DNA of 64,000 nt from Bacteroides sp. (GTDB lineage: Bacteria > Bacteroidota > Bacteroidia > Bacteroidales > Bacteroidaceae), in NCBI GenBank assembly GCA_021202275.1, contig JAJQDI010000005.1:124001-188000 (forward strand), in the 5' to 3' direction. Below are positions 29,347-37,411 of the stretch, one piece after another; within the stretch, counting starts at the first letter, position 1, and every line of letters begins with the position of its first letter. Both the position numbers and the translations under genes were made by a program. The notes beneath the pieces are model-generated. The model worked only from the letters and a program-made list of their open reading frames with translations. It was not told the origin of the DNA and ran no database searches.

Positions 29347-29479
29347 CCTCTTTTTCCTTGTTCTTTAGTTGAGCCCGCATATGCAGGCCCATCAGCCCAC
29401 ATATGTAAACCGATGGGCCCACAATTGTGAACTCATCGGCCCACATCTGTGGGCCCAACTAAAGAACAAGGAAAAGGGG
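29347..29479. repeat. Structured element: four 22-bp tandem units enclosed by a 24-bp inverted repeat
   Basis: Outer arms 29348-29371 and 29456-29479 pair over 24 positions; the inner 20 are perfect (CCTTGTTCTTTAGTTG / CAACTAAAGAACAAGG), the outer four include G-T pairs. Between them four units of exactly 22 bp begin at 29373, 29395, 29417 and 29439. Each starts GCCC, then a palindromic core: GCATATGC, ACATATGT, ACAATTGT, ACATCTGT. Segments GGCCCATC, GATGGGCC and CATCGGCC can pair in more than one way. A further inverted pair, AACCTCATATGCAG (29323-29336) and CTGCAAATGAGGTT (29512-29525), frames the whole at one mismatch. It lies between convergent genes. No known element is recognised. Confidence 0.75.
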
Positions 29480-29635
29480 CTTAATGTAGCATGCAACCGG
29501 TATTAGTTATACCTGCAAATGAGGTTAAACAAACAGGAATACATACGATATGCTGCCTCTGTGGAGATGTTCTGGAGCGTGGCAGGATTTCCATACGTAT
29601 GGGCAGCTGGGTGGCAGGCTGTCAACTGCCGTTGG

Positions 29636-31834
29636 TCAGGGTATGTGGAGTGGCTGTTCGTAGATCGTATCGTCGGCATTCCTGCCCAGATAGATCTTGT
29701 ATGCTCCGGAGCCGTCTATCCAGCCGTTGTTGCCGTAATACGCCAGGTCGCTGTAGGGGATGTCTAAGTGAATGGTCTGTTTCTCTCCCCGGGCGAGATA
29801 TACCTGACGGAATTGTTTCAGTTCCCTGACCGGGCGGGTCGTCTCTCCCCACAACTTTTGCAAATATACCTGTACCAGTTCGCTTCCGTCTTCCTCGCCG
29901 GTATTTTCCAGTGTCAGTGTCACACGCAGGGTTTTGGCCTGGGTAGAGACTGTGATGTCGGAATAGCTGAAACGGGTATAGGAGAGCCCGTAGCCAAACG
30001 GATACCGGGGTTTGTGGCTAATGTCTATGTACCGGCCCGAATAATTGCCGGGCGATTCCTGGGGAGGACGTCCGGTGTTTTTATGATTATAGTAGACAGG
30101 TATCTGTCCCAGGTGGCGGGGAAATGACATCGGTACGCGTGCCGAGGGATTCACCTCCCCTCGCACTACATCCAGAATGGCATTGCCGGCTTCCGTGCCC
30201 AACCACCAGGTATACAGAATAGCGGGGGCTTTCTGCGCGATCTCTTCGAAGATCATCGGCCGCCCGCCCATCAGCAGGGTTATTGTATGTGGATTGGTTT
30301 TGTATATCTCTGTGGCCAATTGTTGCTGTACACCGGGCAGGCTGATGTCTCCTTTGGAGCGTGCCTCTCCACTCATGTCCCAGGTCTCTCCCAATGCCAG
30401 CAATACCAGGTCTGCTTCGCGGGCGGCGGCAGTGGCTTTGCCGAACCCGCCGCGGTCTTCCCCGGTGATGTCGCATCCTTTTTCAAAGACGATGCGGCTG
30501 TGGGGATAGTGGTTGCGTACGGCTTCCAGCAGGGTCACTGCAATGGGATCGTTGCTGAGCATTACCCAGTTGCCATCCATATCGCGTCGGGAATCTGCCA
30601 GGGGTCCGATCACCGCTATGGTACGGGGAGTCTCTTTGATGGGAAGGAGAGAGTTTTCGTTTTTCAGCAGGATGATGGAGCGTGCCACTACGTTCCGGGC
30701 GGCCGAACGATGGGCTGCCGAGGGTAGTTCGCTGTTCTCCCGGTCTTCGTCGCAGTAGCGGAAGGGGTCTTCGAAGAGTTTCAGGTCTATTTTCCGGAGC
30801 AATACCTGGCGCACGGCCCGGTCGATGGTGCTTTCGGCTACTTTTCCTTCTCTGACCAACTCCGGGAGGTATCTGGCATAGCAATTGCTCTCCATATCTA
30901 TGGTGAGCCCGGCATGGATGGATTGCTCTGCGGCCTGCTTACGGTCTTTGCTGTAGCCATGTACCACCATCTCCCGGATGGAACCCCAGTCCGAAACTAC
31001 AAAGCCTTGGTAGTTCCAGTCTTTGTAAAGTATATCGTAGAGGTAGGGATTGGCCGAAGCGGGCACACCGTTGATCTCGTTGAAGGAGCACATAAATGTA
31101 GCAATCCCGTGTTGGGCCGCCACCCGGAAAGGAGGCAGGTAGATATTGTGCAAGGTTTGCAGCGATAGGTCTACCGTGTTGTAGTCACGTCCTCCGATGG
31201 CTCCGCCGTAGGCGGCAAAATGCTTGGCGCAGGCCATCACTGTCAGTCCGTCCTCAAAAGGTTGTTGATAGCCCCTGATCATGGAGGCAGCCATTACGGA
31301 AGCCAGGTAAGGATCTTCACCCGGACCTTCCATTACGCGTCCCCAACGGGGATCGCGTGAGACATCGAGCATCGGAGAAAACACCCAGTGAATCCCGGAA
31401 ACGGCTGCTTCCCGTGCGGAAACCCGTGCGGCAAGGGCCATCACTTCCGGGTCGAACGAAGCTACCAGGGCTAGTGGGATGGGGAAGATGGTCCTGTAGC
31501 CGTGGATCACATCTTGTCCGAAGAGGAGAGGGATGCCCAGGCGCGATCCGAGCGCTAAGGACTGCATCTCCCGTGTATGTATGCTTCCTTTGACATTGAG
31601 CATGGAACCGATCTCACCGTTTTTCAGTTTTTCGGCTTTGTTTATGTCGTTCAGTACCGGACCGGTAGCTTCCCAGTTGCCGGTGAGCATATTGAGTTGC
31701 CCGACCTTTTCTTCTAAGGTCATAAGGGAGAGGATGGAATCTGCCAGGGCCTCCCGGTCGGTGGCACGTTGCGCCTGCAAGCGGAAAGTAGCTACCAGCC
31801 CAAAAAGACAGAGAAAAAGGTATATTCGTTTCAT
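29636..31834 (-). CDS. bglX: Glycoside hydrolase family 3 beta-glucosidase/beta-xylosidase
   Basis: 732 residues with signal peptide MKRIYLFLCLFGLVATFRLQAQ, so periplasmic. The GH3 N-terminal barrel includes LLFGQDVIHGYRTIFPIP, the KHFAAYGG segment, and the nucleophile region GFVVSDWGSI with Asp near residue 283. The C-terminal alpha/beta domain includes AVIGPLAD and a GEAR acid/base region, and a fibronectin-III-like domain ends the chain (ELVQVYLQ...). The length fits BglX-type enzymes. It releases terminal beta-linked glucose or xylose from oligosaccharides. It follows the GH10 gene by 9 bases, so xylo-oligosaccharide is the natural substrate guess. Confidence 0.92.
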   Translation of the reverse strand: MKRIYLFLCLFGLVATFRLQAQRATDREALADSILSLMTLEEKVGQLNMLTGNWEATGPVLNDINKAEKLKNGEIGSMLNVKGSIHTREMQSLALGSRLGIPLLFGQDVIHGYRTIFPIPLALVASFDPEVMALAARVSAREAAVSGIHWVFSPMLDVSRDPRWGRVMEGPGEDPYLASVMAASMIRGYQQPFEDGLTVMACAKHFAAYGGAIGGRDYNTVDLSLQTLHNIYLPPFRVAAQHGIATFMCSFNEINGVPASANPYLYDILYKDWNYQGFVVSDWGSIREMVVHGYSKDRKQAAEQSIHAGLTIDMESNCYARYLPELVREGKVAESTIDRAVRQVLLRKIDLKLFEDPFRYCDEDRENSELPSAAHRSAARNVVARSIILLKNENSLLPIKETPRTIAVIGPLADSRRDMDGNWVMLSNDPIAVTLLEAVRNHYPHSRIVFEKGCDITGEDRGGFGKATAAAREADLVLLALGETWDMSGEARSKGDISLPGVQQQLATEIYKTNPHTITLLMGGRPMIFEEIAQKAPAILYTWWLGTEAGNAILDVVRGEVNPSARVPMSFPRHLGQIPVYYNHKNTGRPPQESPGNYSGRYIDISHKPRYPFGYGLSYTRFSYSDITVSTQAKTLRVTLTLENTGEEDGSELVQVYLQKLWGETTRPVRELKQFRQVYLARGEKQTIHLDIPYSDLAYYGNNGWIDGSGAYKIYLGRNADDTIYEQPLHIP

Positions 31835-31843
31835 AGACAGATG

Positions 31844-32947
31844 TTACTTACCAAATGTCCCGGTAAGGCCGTCGTAGGCCGGCTTTTTCTCAAAGTTGCT
31901 GTCGAAGGGCAGCGGAGCGTCCGGAGCCGAAGTCAGCCAGGAATGTACGTCGCATACTCCCCAGAAAGTGATACCGAAACACTGGTCGGCAGGGATCGAG
32001 AGCAGGGCTTCGGACATGGCCTGGTAGGAGGCTTTCTGTTGCTGGGCGATCTTGTCCGTAAAGGTGAAGTCGGTCTTTTTCTCCGGATTGCAGGCTACGT
32101 CCATCTCCGACACATGCACCCACACCCCGCAGTCGGCAGCAGCCTGGATAGAGGCTTTGAGGTCTGATGCCGAACGGTACATATCGATGTGCATCTGCAG
32201 CCCGATGCCATGTACGGGTACTCCTTCTGCCCGGAGATCCTTTACTAAGGTACAGATTGCTTCGCGTTTGGCCGCGCTGTACTCCATACCGTAGTCGTTG
32301 TAGAAAAGGATGGCGGCAGGGTCTGCTTCGTGGGCAAACTCAAATGCCAGGCGAATGTATTCTTCGCCTATATTTTCGTACCAGATCGTCTTGCGGTAGG
32401 TCCCATCGTCGTTGAATGCTTCATTCACTACATCCCAGGAAGCAATCCTTCCCTGATAACGGCCTACTACCTCGTGTATATATTCCTGCATCAGGGCGAT
32501 CCATTCTTCTCTGGTGCCGGAGTATCGGGTCACCCATCCGGGTATGTCGGTATGCCAGATCAGCGTGTGCCCGTGAACACGCATCTGATGGTCTGCGGCA
32601 TACTCCACCAGGTAATCGGCATCGTCCCAGAAGTAGCTACCGTGTCCTTTGCTCAGTGCTCCCATCTTCAGCGCGTTTTCCGGAGTGATGCTGCTCATCT
32701 CTTCCTGTACCACTTCGGCATACATCCTGTTGTTCTGCAACAAAGAAGGTACTACGGCACATCCGATGAGGTAGGGAGCATCTTTGAAAGTAGTGGTAGT
32801 TTGTGGTTGTTCTTCGGGAAGTTCATCGGGTTGTTCGTTCGGCTCTTCGTAAGGAGGTTCTTCGATCAGATCGTCTTTGGCTCCGCACGAGACGCAAGAT
32901 AGCAAAAACAGAAAAGCAATGGTCTGCAAAAGAGTTGGTTTTTTCAT
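31844..32947 (-). CDS. Glycoside hydrolase family 10 endo-1,4-beta-xylanase, lipoprotein
   Basis: 367 residues from the ATG at 32947 (an ATG four codons earlier is possible). The signal ends LLSCVSC, a lipobox, followed by an acidic Pro/Glu-rich linker (EEPPYEEPNEQPDELPEEQP). The GH10 barrel has GHTLIWH, the acid/base WDVVNEAF with Glu near 176 and the nucleophile VSEMD with Glu near 281; FWGVCDVHSWL closes the site. It cuts xylan internally, probably at the cell surface. First gene of a GH10-GH3 operon. It carries no visible carbohydrate-binding module. Confidence 0.93.
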   Translation of the reverse strand: MKKPTLLQTIAFLFLLSCVSCGAKDDLIEEPPYEEPNEQPDELPEEQPQTTTTFKDAPYLIGCAVVPSLLQNNRMYAEVVQEEMSSITPENALKMGALSKGHGSYFWDDADYLVEYAADHQMRVHGHTLIWHTDIPGWVTRYSGTREEWIALMQEYIHEVVGRYQGRIASWDVVNEAFNDDGTYRKTIWYENIGEEYIRLAFEFAHEADPAAILFYNDYGMEYSAAKREAICTLVKDLRAEGVPVHGIGLQMHIDMYRSASDLKASIQAAADCGVWVHVSEMDVACNPEKKTDFTFTDKIAQQQKASYQAMSEALLSIPADQCFGITFWGVCDVHSWLTSAPDAPLPFDSNFEKKPAYDGLTGTFGK

Positions 32948-33449
32948 GGTATAAATCATTTATGTAAAGATGAAACGTGTTTTCTTCAGATCTCATTCGC
33001 CGGAAAATCAGGCTGTTACCGATCAGATCCTACCTCCTCTATGTGGTAGTTTCTACATTTGTAACGAATGGCGCGTATGTCCGCTATGGTAGTGAATGGT
33101 TTCATATAGTCCTGTTTGGGGAGGATCAGGATCAGTAAGAGGTATTTCTGAAATCAGGGGCAATATTAGCTGAATTGCGGGAGAAAAAGGTACACATTTC
33201 ACCGGAACGGGTTTGATTTTCATCATTTTTTGTGCGGGTGTATGAAAGAAGTGGGTTTTATACCCAGGCAGGTCCTGTTGATTTACGACGGTGGAGATAT
33301 TCTGATAGATGAAACATACTTCACTATGGAAAATATCCATGAAATGAGCAAATGATACATCTTATTTACTGTGAATGGAAACAACTTTACCATTAACGGT
33401 AAATCATCCTCCGATCAGATCCGGAGAGTTCTTTCCTTTTATCTGATTT
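32948..33449. other. Intergenic region between GH10 and the CotH gene
   Basis: No convincing gene. It holds the GH10 promoter, not identified. A 95-codon open frame at 33053-33340 (-) has no protein-like features. Small dyads lie at 33387-33404 (TTTACC/GGTAAA) and 33411-33426. Confidence 0.4.
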
Positions 33450-34871
33450 TTATCTGTTTGTTTGTGGATGAGGAGGTAGACTATCTGCTTTCACTTTGAA
33501 ATAATTTTTTTTAGGATCTGTGCTCAGCAAACGATATTTCAATTGATTGCTCCACCAGGCAGGTTCATCAGCTATGCGGATGTCTTCCTGAGTATCGTTG
33601 TCTATGAAGTCACTGATCAGATCCCACCAATTTCGGATCCGGTGAGCACTGGCTGTGTAATGGAACAGGTCTTTGGTCGGATCATTGATCTCATAGCAGG
33701 TAGAAATATAGATGTCGCGGAATTCCGGGATTTCGATCAGTTTCTGTATGAGTGGATGATCGCGTCCCCAGTTGAGTATATTCTGTACGGCCGAATCTTT
33801 GCCCGGTACAAGGATAGAGGAAGTTCCGAGAGTCGTTTCCATATCGTAAGGGATGAAAAAGAATTTGCCTTCCTCTTTGTTGAAATAGAAATAGAAGTTG
33901 TTGCTGTTTATCCAGTAATCGTCCCAGTTGCCTAACATCACAGTGAGTGCCTGGGTTTTCAGGAACAGTTCTACATCCATAGATTGTCTGGCCCAGGATC
34001 TCAGTGCTTCCCCTTTCAGGGTGTTCAGCTCTTTAATGAAGATCATTAATTGTTCGGATGCCTGGTCTATTTCTCCTTTATGGGTTTTGAGATCATAGAT
34101 AGGTTTGTAGTTTTTACTTTTATCTTTTATACCCATTAAGGATCTGTCGGGGGTCTTAAAGTCTGCTCCCTGACGGGTTTTCCATAAATATCCTGCGGAA
34201 TCTCCGAAAATTGCCGTGCGGTGCGAAAGGAACGATTTATCTACATCTTCTATGAGCTTGTATACTCCATAGTATGCCGGTTTCGGATCTCCTTCTATAT
34301 GGATGGTCAGCCGACAGAAAGAGCAGAAAGGCGTTATGTACAGTTTATATCTTCTGTATAAGTCGTATGCATACACTTCACGTATATAAGTCGGATCTTC
34401 TCTGATCCATTTGAGGTGAATTTTTTTTTCATCGAAGAATTTCTGATGTTTATTGTATTTCTTCAGGTTGATGGTAAAGCTGACACGTTTCCATTGCGGA
34501 CGTACAGGATTGTGCAATTGTCTGTGATTTCCTTCGGGACGTTTGCGACTGGAGTTCCCTCTCAGACGAATACCTACCTGAGGGAAAATATAGGTATCTG
34601 TACCTTTGTAGAACGTGAGATCTGCCGGAATGTAATAATTGTAATAGGGATTTTTATCAAACGCGAATAAAATCTTGTTCCACTCGTGTTCTTTTATTTT
34701 CAGTTGTATATATGGAAGTGCATCTATGTCGTATATATAAGAAAGACCGGGATCTTCTTCGGGATAAGTAGGTGCAGCTGGTTCGAATACGGGCTGTTTA
34801 TTGCCTTGCAGAGAGCTGAACAGATCCAAAAAGGGGTTAGTGAAGAACCGATAACGTTTTGTCATTGTCAT
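33450..34871 (-). CDS. CotH-kinase-family protein
   Basis: 473 residues. The CotH fold shows VGIRLRGNSSR near 98-110, then VYKLIEDVD, the catalytic-type segment GNWDDYWINSNNFYFYF and FFFIPYDMETTLG. Members are atypical protein kinases (spore-coat CotH in Bacillus) or are found on the surface of polysaccharide degraders. There is no signal peptide at the annotated start, which is unusual in this group, and I see no better upstream start. The promoter at 35140-35170 would leave a leader of about 260 bases. Neighbours (xylanase, division genes) give no clear role. Confidence 0.8.
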   Translation of the reverse strand: MTMTKRYRFFTNPFLDLFSSLQGNKQPVFEPAAPTYPEEDPGLSYIYDIDALPYIQLKIKEHEWNKILFAFDKNPYYNYYIPADLTFYKGTDTYIFPQVGIRLRGNSSRKRPEGNHRQLHNPVRPQWKRVSFTINLKKYNKHQKFFDEKKIHLKWIREDPTYIREVYAYDLYRRYKLYITPFCSFCRLTIHIEGDPKPAYYGVYKLIEDVDKSFLSHRTAIFGDSAGYLWKTRQGADFKTPDRSLMGIKDKSKNYKPIYDLKTHKGEIDQASEQLMIFIKELNTLKGEALRSWARQSMDVELFLKTQALTVMLGNWDDYWINSNNFYFYFNKEEGKFFFIPYDMETTLGTSSILVPGKDSAVQNILNWGRDHPLIQKLIEIPEFRDIYISTCYEINDPTKDLFHYTASAHRIRNWWDLISDFIDNDTQEDIRIADEPAWWSNQLKYRLLSTDPKKNYFKVKADSLPPHPQTNR

Positions 34872-35139
34872 AATTGCCGGGATTGGGTACTTGTAGTAAT
34901 AAATAGATTTCCATATTCTGAGAATATATTCTGTTTCATCCGATGTTTGTATGCATATTTCAGATAGATTCCTGATCTTGAAGGTATGGATAAAGAACTT
35001 CTCTACAAAATGGCACAGCTTTCAGATATTCCGGAACGATATGTTGTGTTGTTAACCTGAATGACTGGCTTTTCTCTTCGGGAAATGTACTTCCGGATAA
35101 TATATAATAGTTTTGTTTGTACTGAATCATATATAGAGG
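34872..35139 (-). promoter_or_regulatory. Long 5' leader of the CotH gene
   Basis: Region between the inferred start of transcription (near 35132) and the ATG. It is AT-rich. A 56-codon frame starting at 35130 could be translated, but its composition does not look like a real protein. Regulatory function is a guess from length alone. Confidence 0.3.
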
Positions 35140-35170
35140 CAAATATAGGAAGTTTAATTATATGGACAAA
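35140..35170 (-). promoter_or_regulatory. Bacteroidales-type promoter upstream of the CotH gene
   Basis: On the - strand TTTG (35170-35167), a 19-base spacer and TATATTTG (35147-35140), a complete consensus match. Confidence 0.65.
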
Positions 35171-35553
35171 TGATATAAGTGATTTTGTATGTAAAAATAA
35201 ACATTCGAACTTTCTGCCGGGGTCGTGTAAACCAGATCTTTCCTGCTGATCCTATGTCTGAAAGAACGGTGAAGAGTAAGAGATAGGTTGGTTTATAAAA
35301 GAATAAAGAGAAAAGGGATTTGGGGAGTTAAGTTTGACAAATGATGGATGCGGGAGAGGTTTTTTAATGGAAATACACCCGGTCCGTTCCTTTTGCGGCA
35401 AGCGAAGAGAAACGAACCGGTATATTTCTGGTTAAATAAAAAATGTAAGTAGTTTGTGTCGTATCGTGTTGTTCCGGAAACTCTTTGTCCGGGGTTGGAT
35501 CTTAAAGTAATATTGACCCTCACGGGTGTGGATTATAGAAAGGATTAGATATA
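35171..35553. other. Intergenic region between the CotH gene and yqeY
   Basis: AT-rich, no gene seen on either strand. It contains the hairpin listed separately at 35379-35420. Confidence 0.4.
35379..35420 (-). terminator. Hairpin downstream of the dcw cluster
   Basis: CCGGTCCGTT at 35379-35388 pairs (with G-U) with AACGAACCGG at 35411-35420 and the pairing continues inward. It lies 130 bases after yqeY, without a strong T run; possible end of the long division operon. Confidence 0.38.
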
Positions 35554-36003
35554 TTAGTTTAAAAGTTCTTTTACTTTGGCTGAGATGGCGCGTCCTTCGG
35601 CCAGTCCGGCCAGTTTCCTGGAAGCTACGCCCATTACTTTTCCCATATCTTTGCCATCGGTAGCTCCGGTCTCAGCGATGATCTCTTTCAGAGCGGCTTC
35701 CAGTTCTTCCGGAGTCAGTTGTTTGGGCAGATAGGTCTCCATGATCTTTACCTGGGCCAGTTCGGCCTCTGCCAGATCGGTACGTCCCTGCTGCGTATAT
35801 ACCTCTGCCGCATCTTTCCCCTGCTTCGTGAGTTTCTGGATGATCTTCTGCGCATCGGCATCAGCCAGTGTGTCGTTGGCTCCCGGCGCGGTTTTTGCTT
35901 CGATAAAGTATTTCTTTATATTTCTGAGGGTTTCCAGAGCCACTTTGTCTTTGGCCTTCATGGCGTTTTTAATGTCTTCGCTGACTTTGTCAAATAAATC
36001 CAT
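35554..36003 (-). CDS. yqeY: GatB/YqeY domain protein
   Basis: 149 residues, the whole length of the YqeY family, which is homologous to the C-terminal tRNA-binding domain of GatB. It shows DIKNAMKAKDKVALETLRN at the start and ETGATDGKDMGKVMGVASRKLAGLAEGRAISAKVKELL at the end (described in parts: a Gly-rich turn, then two short helices). The role is not established; a link to tRNA-dependent amidation is assumed from homology. It is the last gene of the dcw run, 36 bases after ftsZ. Confidence 0.9.
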   Translation of the reverse strand: MDLFDKVSEDIKNAMKAKDKVALETLRNIKKYFIEAKTAPGANDTLADADAQKIIQKLTKQGKDAAEVYTQQGRTDLAEAELAQVKIMETYLPKQLTPEELEAALKEIIAETGATDGKDMGKVMGVASRKLAGLAEGRAISAKVKELLN

Positions 36004-36039
36004 ATCTTTTTTTTCTTTGTTAGTTTGAATGTTATTTTG

Positions 36040-37353
36040 TCAGAATGTAATTACTCCCGAAGCGTCCAGTCCATCTTCGGCTGCCAGTTCTTCGTCTAAC
36101 GCGGCTTTGGCTTTGATCTTGCCCAGAGTCACCTTATCTCGCAGGTAAGTAGGCGAATTGTCTACCATGGCAATGATATCGTCATTGTCCAGATCTTCCA
36201 TACTGAAAAGGTAGATGTGGCGGCGTTTGCGTATGTTCTTGCTGCCGATGGTACTGGCGCTTTCCCCGTATGCTTTGCGGATACGCTCTTTGTTCTTTTC
36301 TTTTTCTTCTTCGATCTGGATCTGGCGTTCTTCTTCTTCCTGGCTGCGTTTTTCCAGTACCGAGTCCATACCCGGAACGTCTTCCATACCGAATCCGGTG
36401 GCAAGTACGGTGATCTTTACTTTCTTTTCCAGAGCGTTGTCCATCGCTACCCCCCAGATGACCTCTACCCCGTCGCGGAATTTGCTCATGAACTCGTGTA
36501 TCTCGTTCATCTCTTCCATCATCAATTCGGAGTTGTGACAGAAAGAGACATTGAGCATCACCTTCTTGGCATTGAAGATGTCGTTGTTGTTGAGCAGGGG
36601 CGAGTGCAGCGCGTCGTCTATGGCTTTGGTGACGCGATTCTCTCCTTCTCCGAAGCCTGTACTCATGATGGCCACTCCACCGTCTTTCAGGATAGTCTTT
36701 ACATCGGCAAAGTCGAGGTTTACGGTACCGCGCATGGTAATGATCTCGGCAATGCTCTTGGCAGCGATCGAAAGGGTATCATCGGCTTTGCCGAAGGCAT
36801 TCATAAACGTAAGGTCGGAGTAGATCTCGCGCAGGCGTTCGTTGTTGATGACCAACAGGGCATCTACGTGTTGCGCGATACGCTCTACCCCATCCAGAGC
36901 CTGTATGATCTTTTTCTCTCCTTCGAAGATAAAGGGGATGGTCACTATTCCTACGGTCAGGATATCCATCTCTTTGGCAATCCGGGCGATTACCGGCGCG
37001 GCACCTGTACCGGTACCACCACCCATACCGGCAGTGATAAATACCATCTTGGTGCCGTCGTTGAGAAGCGCGTGAATGTCCTCTATACTCTCCTCAGCAG
37101 CTTCGCGGGCCCGTTCGGGGCGGTTTCCTGCACCCAGTCCCTGTGTGATGGAGCGTCCCAGCTGGAGCTTCACCGGTACCGGTGATTCCAGGAGGGCCTG
37201 GTTGTCTGTATTGCAGAGGACAAATGTCACATCATGGATACCTTCGCGGTACATATGGTTCACGGCATTACCGCCACCACCGCCTACACCGATCACTTTG
37301 ATGATCTTCGGGGTATCGGTCGGAAAATCGAATTGTACTATCTCGTCTGCCAT
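36040..37353 (-). CDS. ftsZ: Cell division protein FtsZ
   Basis: Tubulin-like GTPase that forms the division ring. In 437 residues: GVGGGGGNAVNHM near 22-34, the GTP-binding signature GGGTGTGAAP near 111-120, and the T7-loop region with NLDFADVKTI. After the globular core (to about 325) comes a charged Glu/Lys-rich linker and a C-terminal part containing DLDNDDIIAMVDNSPTYLR, typical of Bacteroidales where the conserved FtsA-binding tail is not the last segment. It follows ftsA by 58 bases. Confidence 0.97.
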   Translation of the reverse strand: MADEIVQFDFPTDTPKIIKVIGVGGGGGNAVNHMYREGIHDVTFVLCNTDNQALLESPVPVKLQLGRSITQGLGAGNRPERAREAAEESIEDIHALLNDGTKMVFITAGMGGGTGTGAAPVIARIAKEMDILTVGIVTIPFIFEGEKKIIQALDGVERIAQHVDALLVINNERLREIYSDLTFMNAFGKADDTLSIAAKSIAEIITMRGTVNLDFADVKTILKDGGVAIMSTGFGEGENRVTKAIDDALHSPLLNNNDIFNAKKVMLNVSFCHNSELMMEEMNEIHEFMSKFRDGVEVIWGVAMDNALEKKVKITVLATGFGMEDVPGMDSVLEKRSQEEEERQIQIEEEKEKNKERIRKAYGESASTIGSKNIRKRRHIYLFSMEDLDNDDIIAMVDNSPTYLRDKVTLGKIKAKAALDEELAAEDGLDASGVITF

Positions 37354-37411
37354 AGCTGTATCTTTCTGTTAAGAAGTTATCATTTGTTGTTGCTCCGGAT
37401 GCTGCCGGAAA

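Noticed and set aside
29373..29460. CRISPR-like array of 22-bp repeats
   Set aside because: The units are contiguous with no spacers, differ in sequence apart from their cores, and no cas genes are present.
33054..33061. TACATTTG on the + strand as a promoter
   Set aside because: No TTTG at the proper distance and no gene downstream on that strand.
33053..33340. 95-codon open frame on the - strand
   Set aside because: No ribosome site, no protein-like composition and no recognisable motif; it lies in the intergenic region before the GH10 gene.
34960..35142. Possible leader peptide upstream of the CotH gene
   Set aside because: The first ATG overlaps the -7 element and the sequence is not peptide-like; a short leader ORF starting later cannot be excluded but is not supported.
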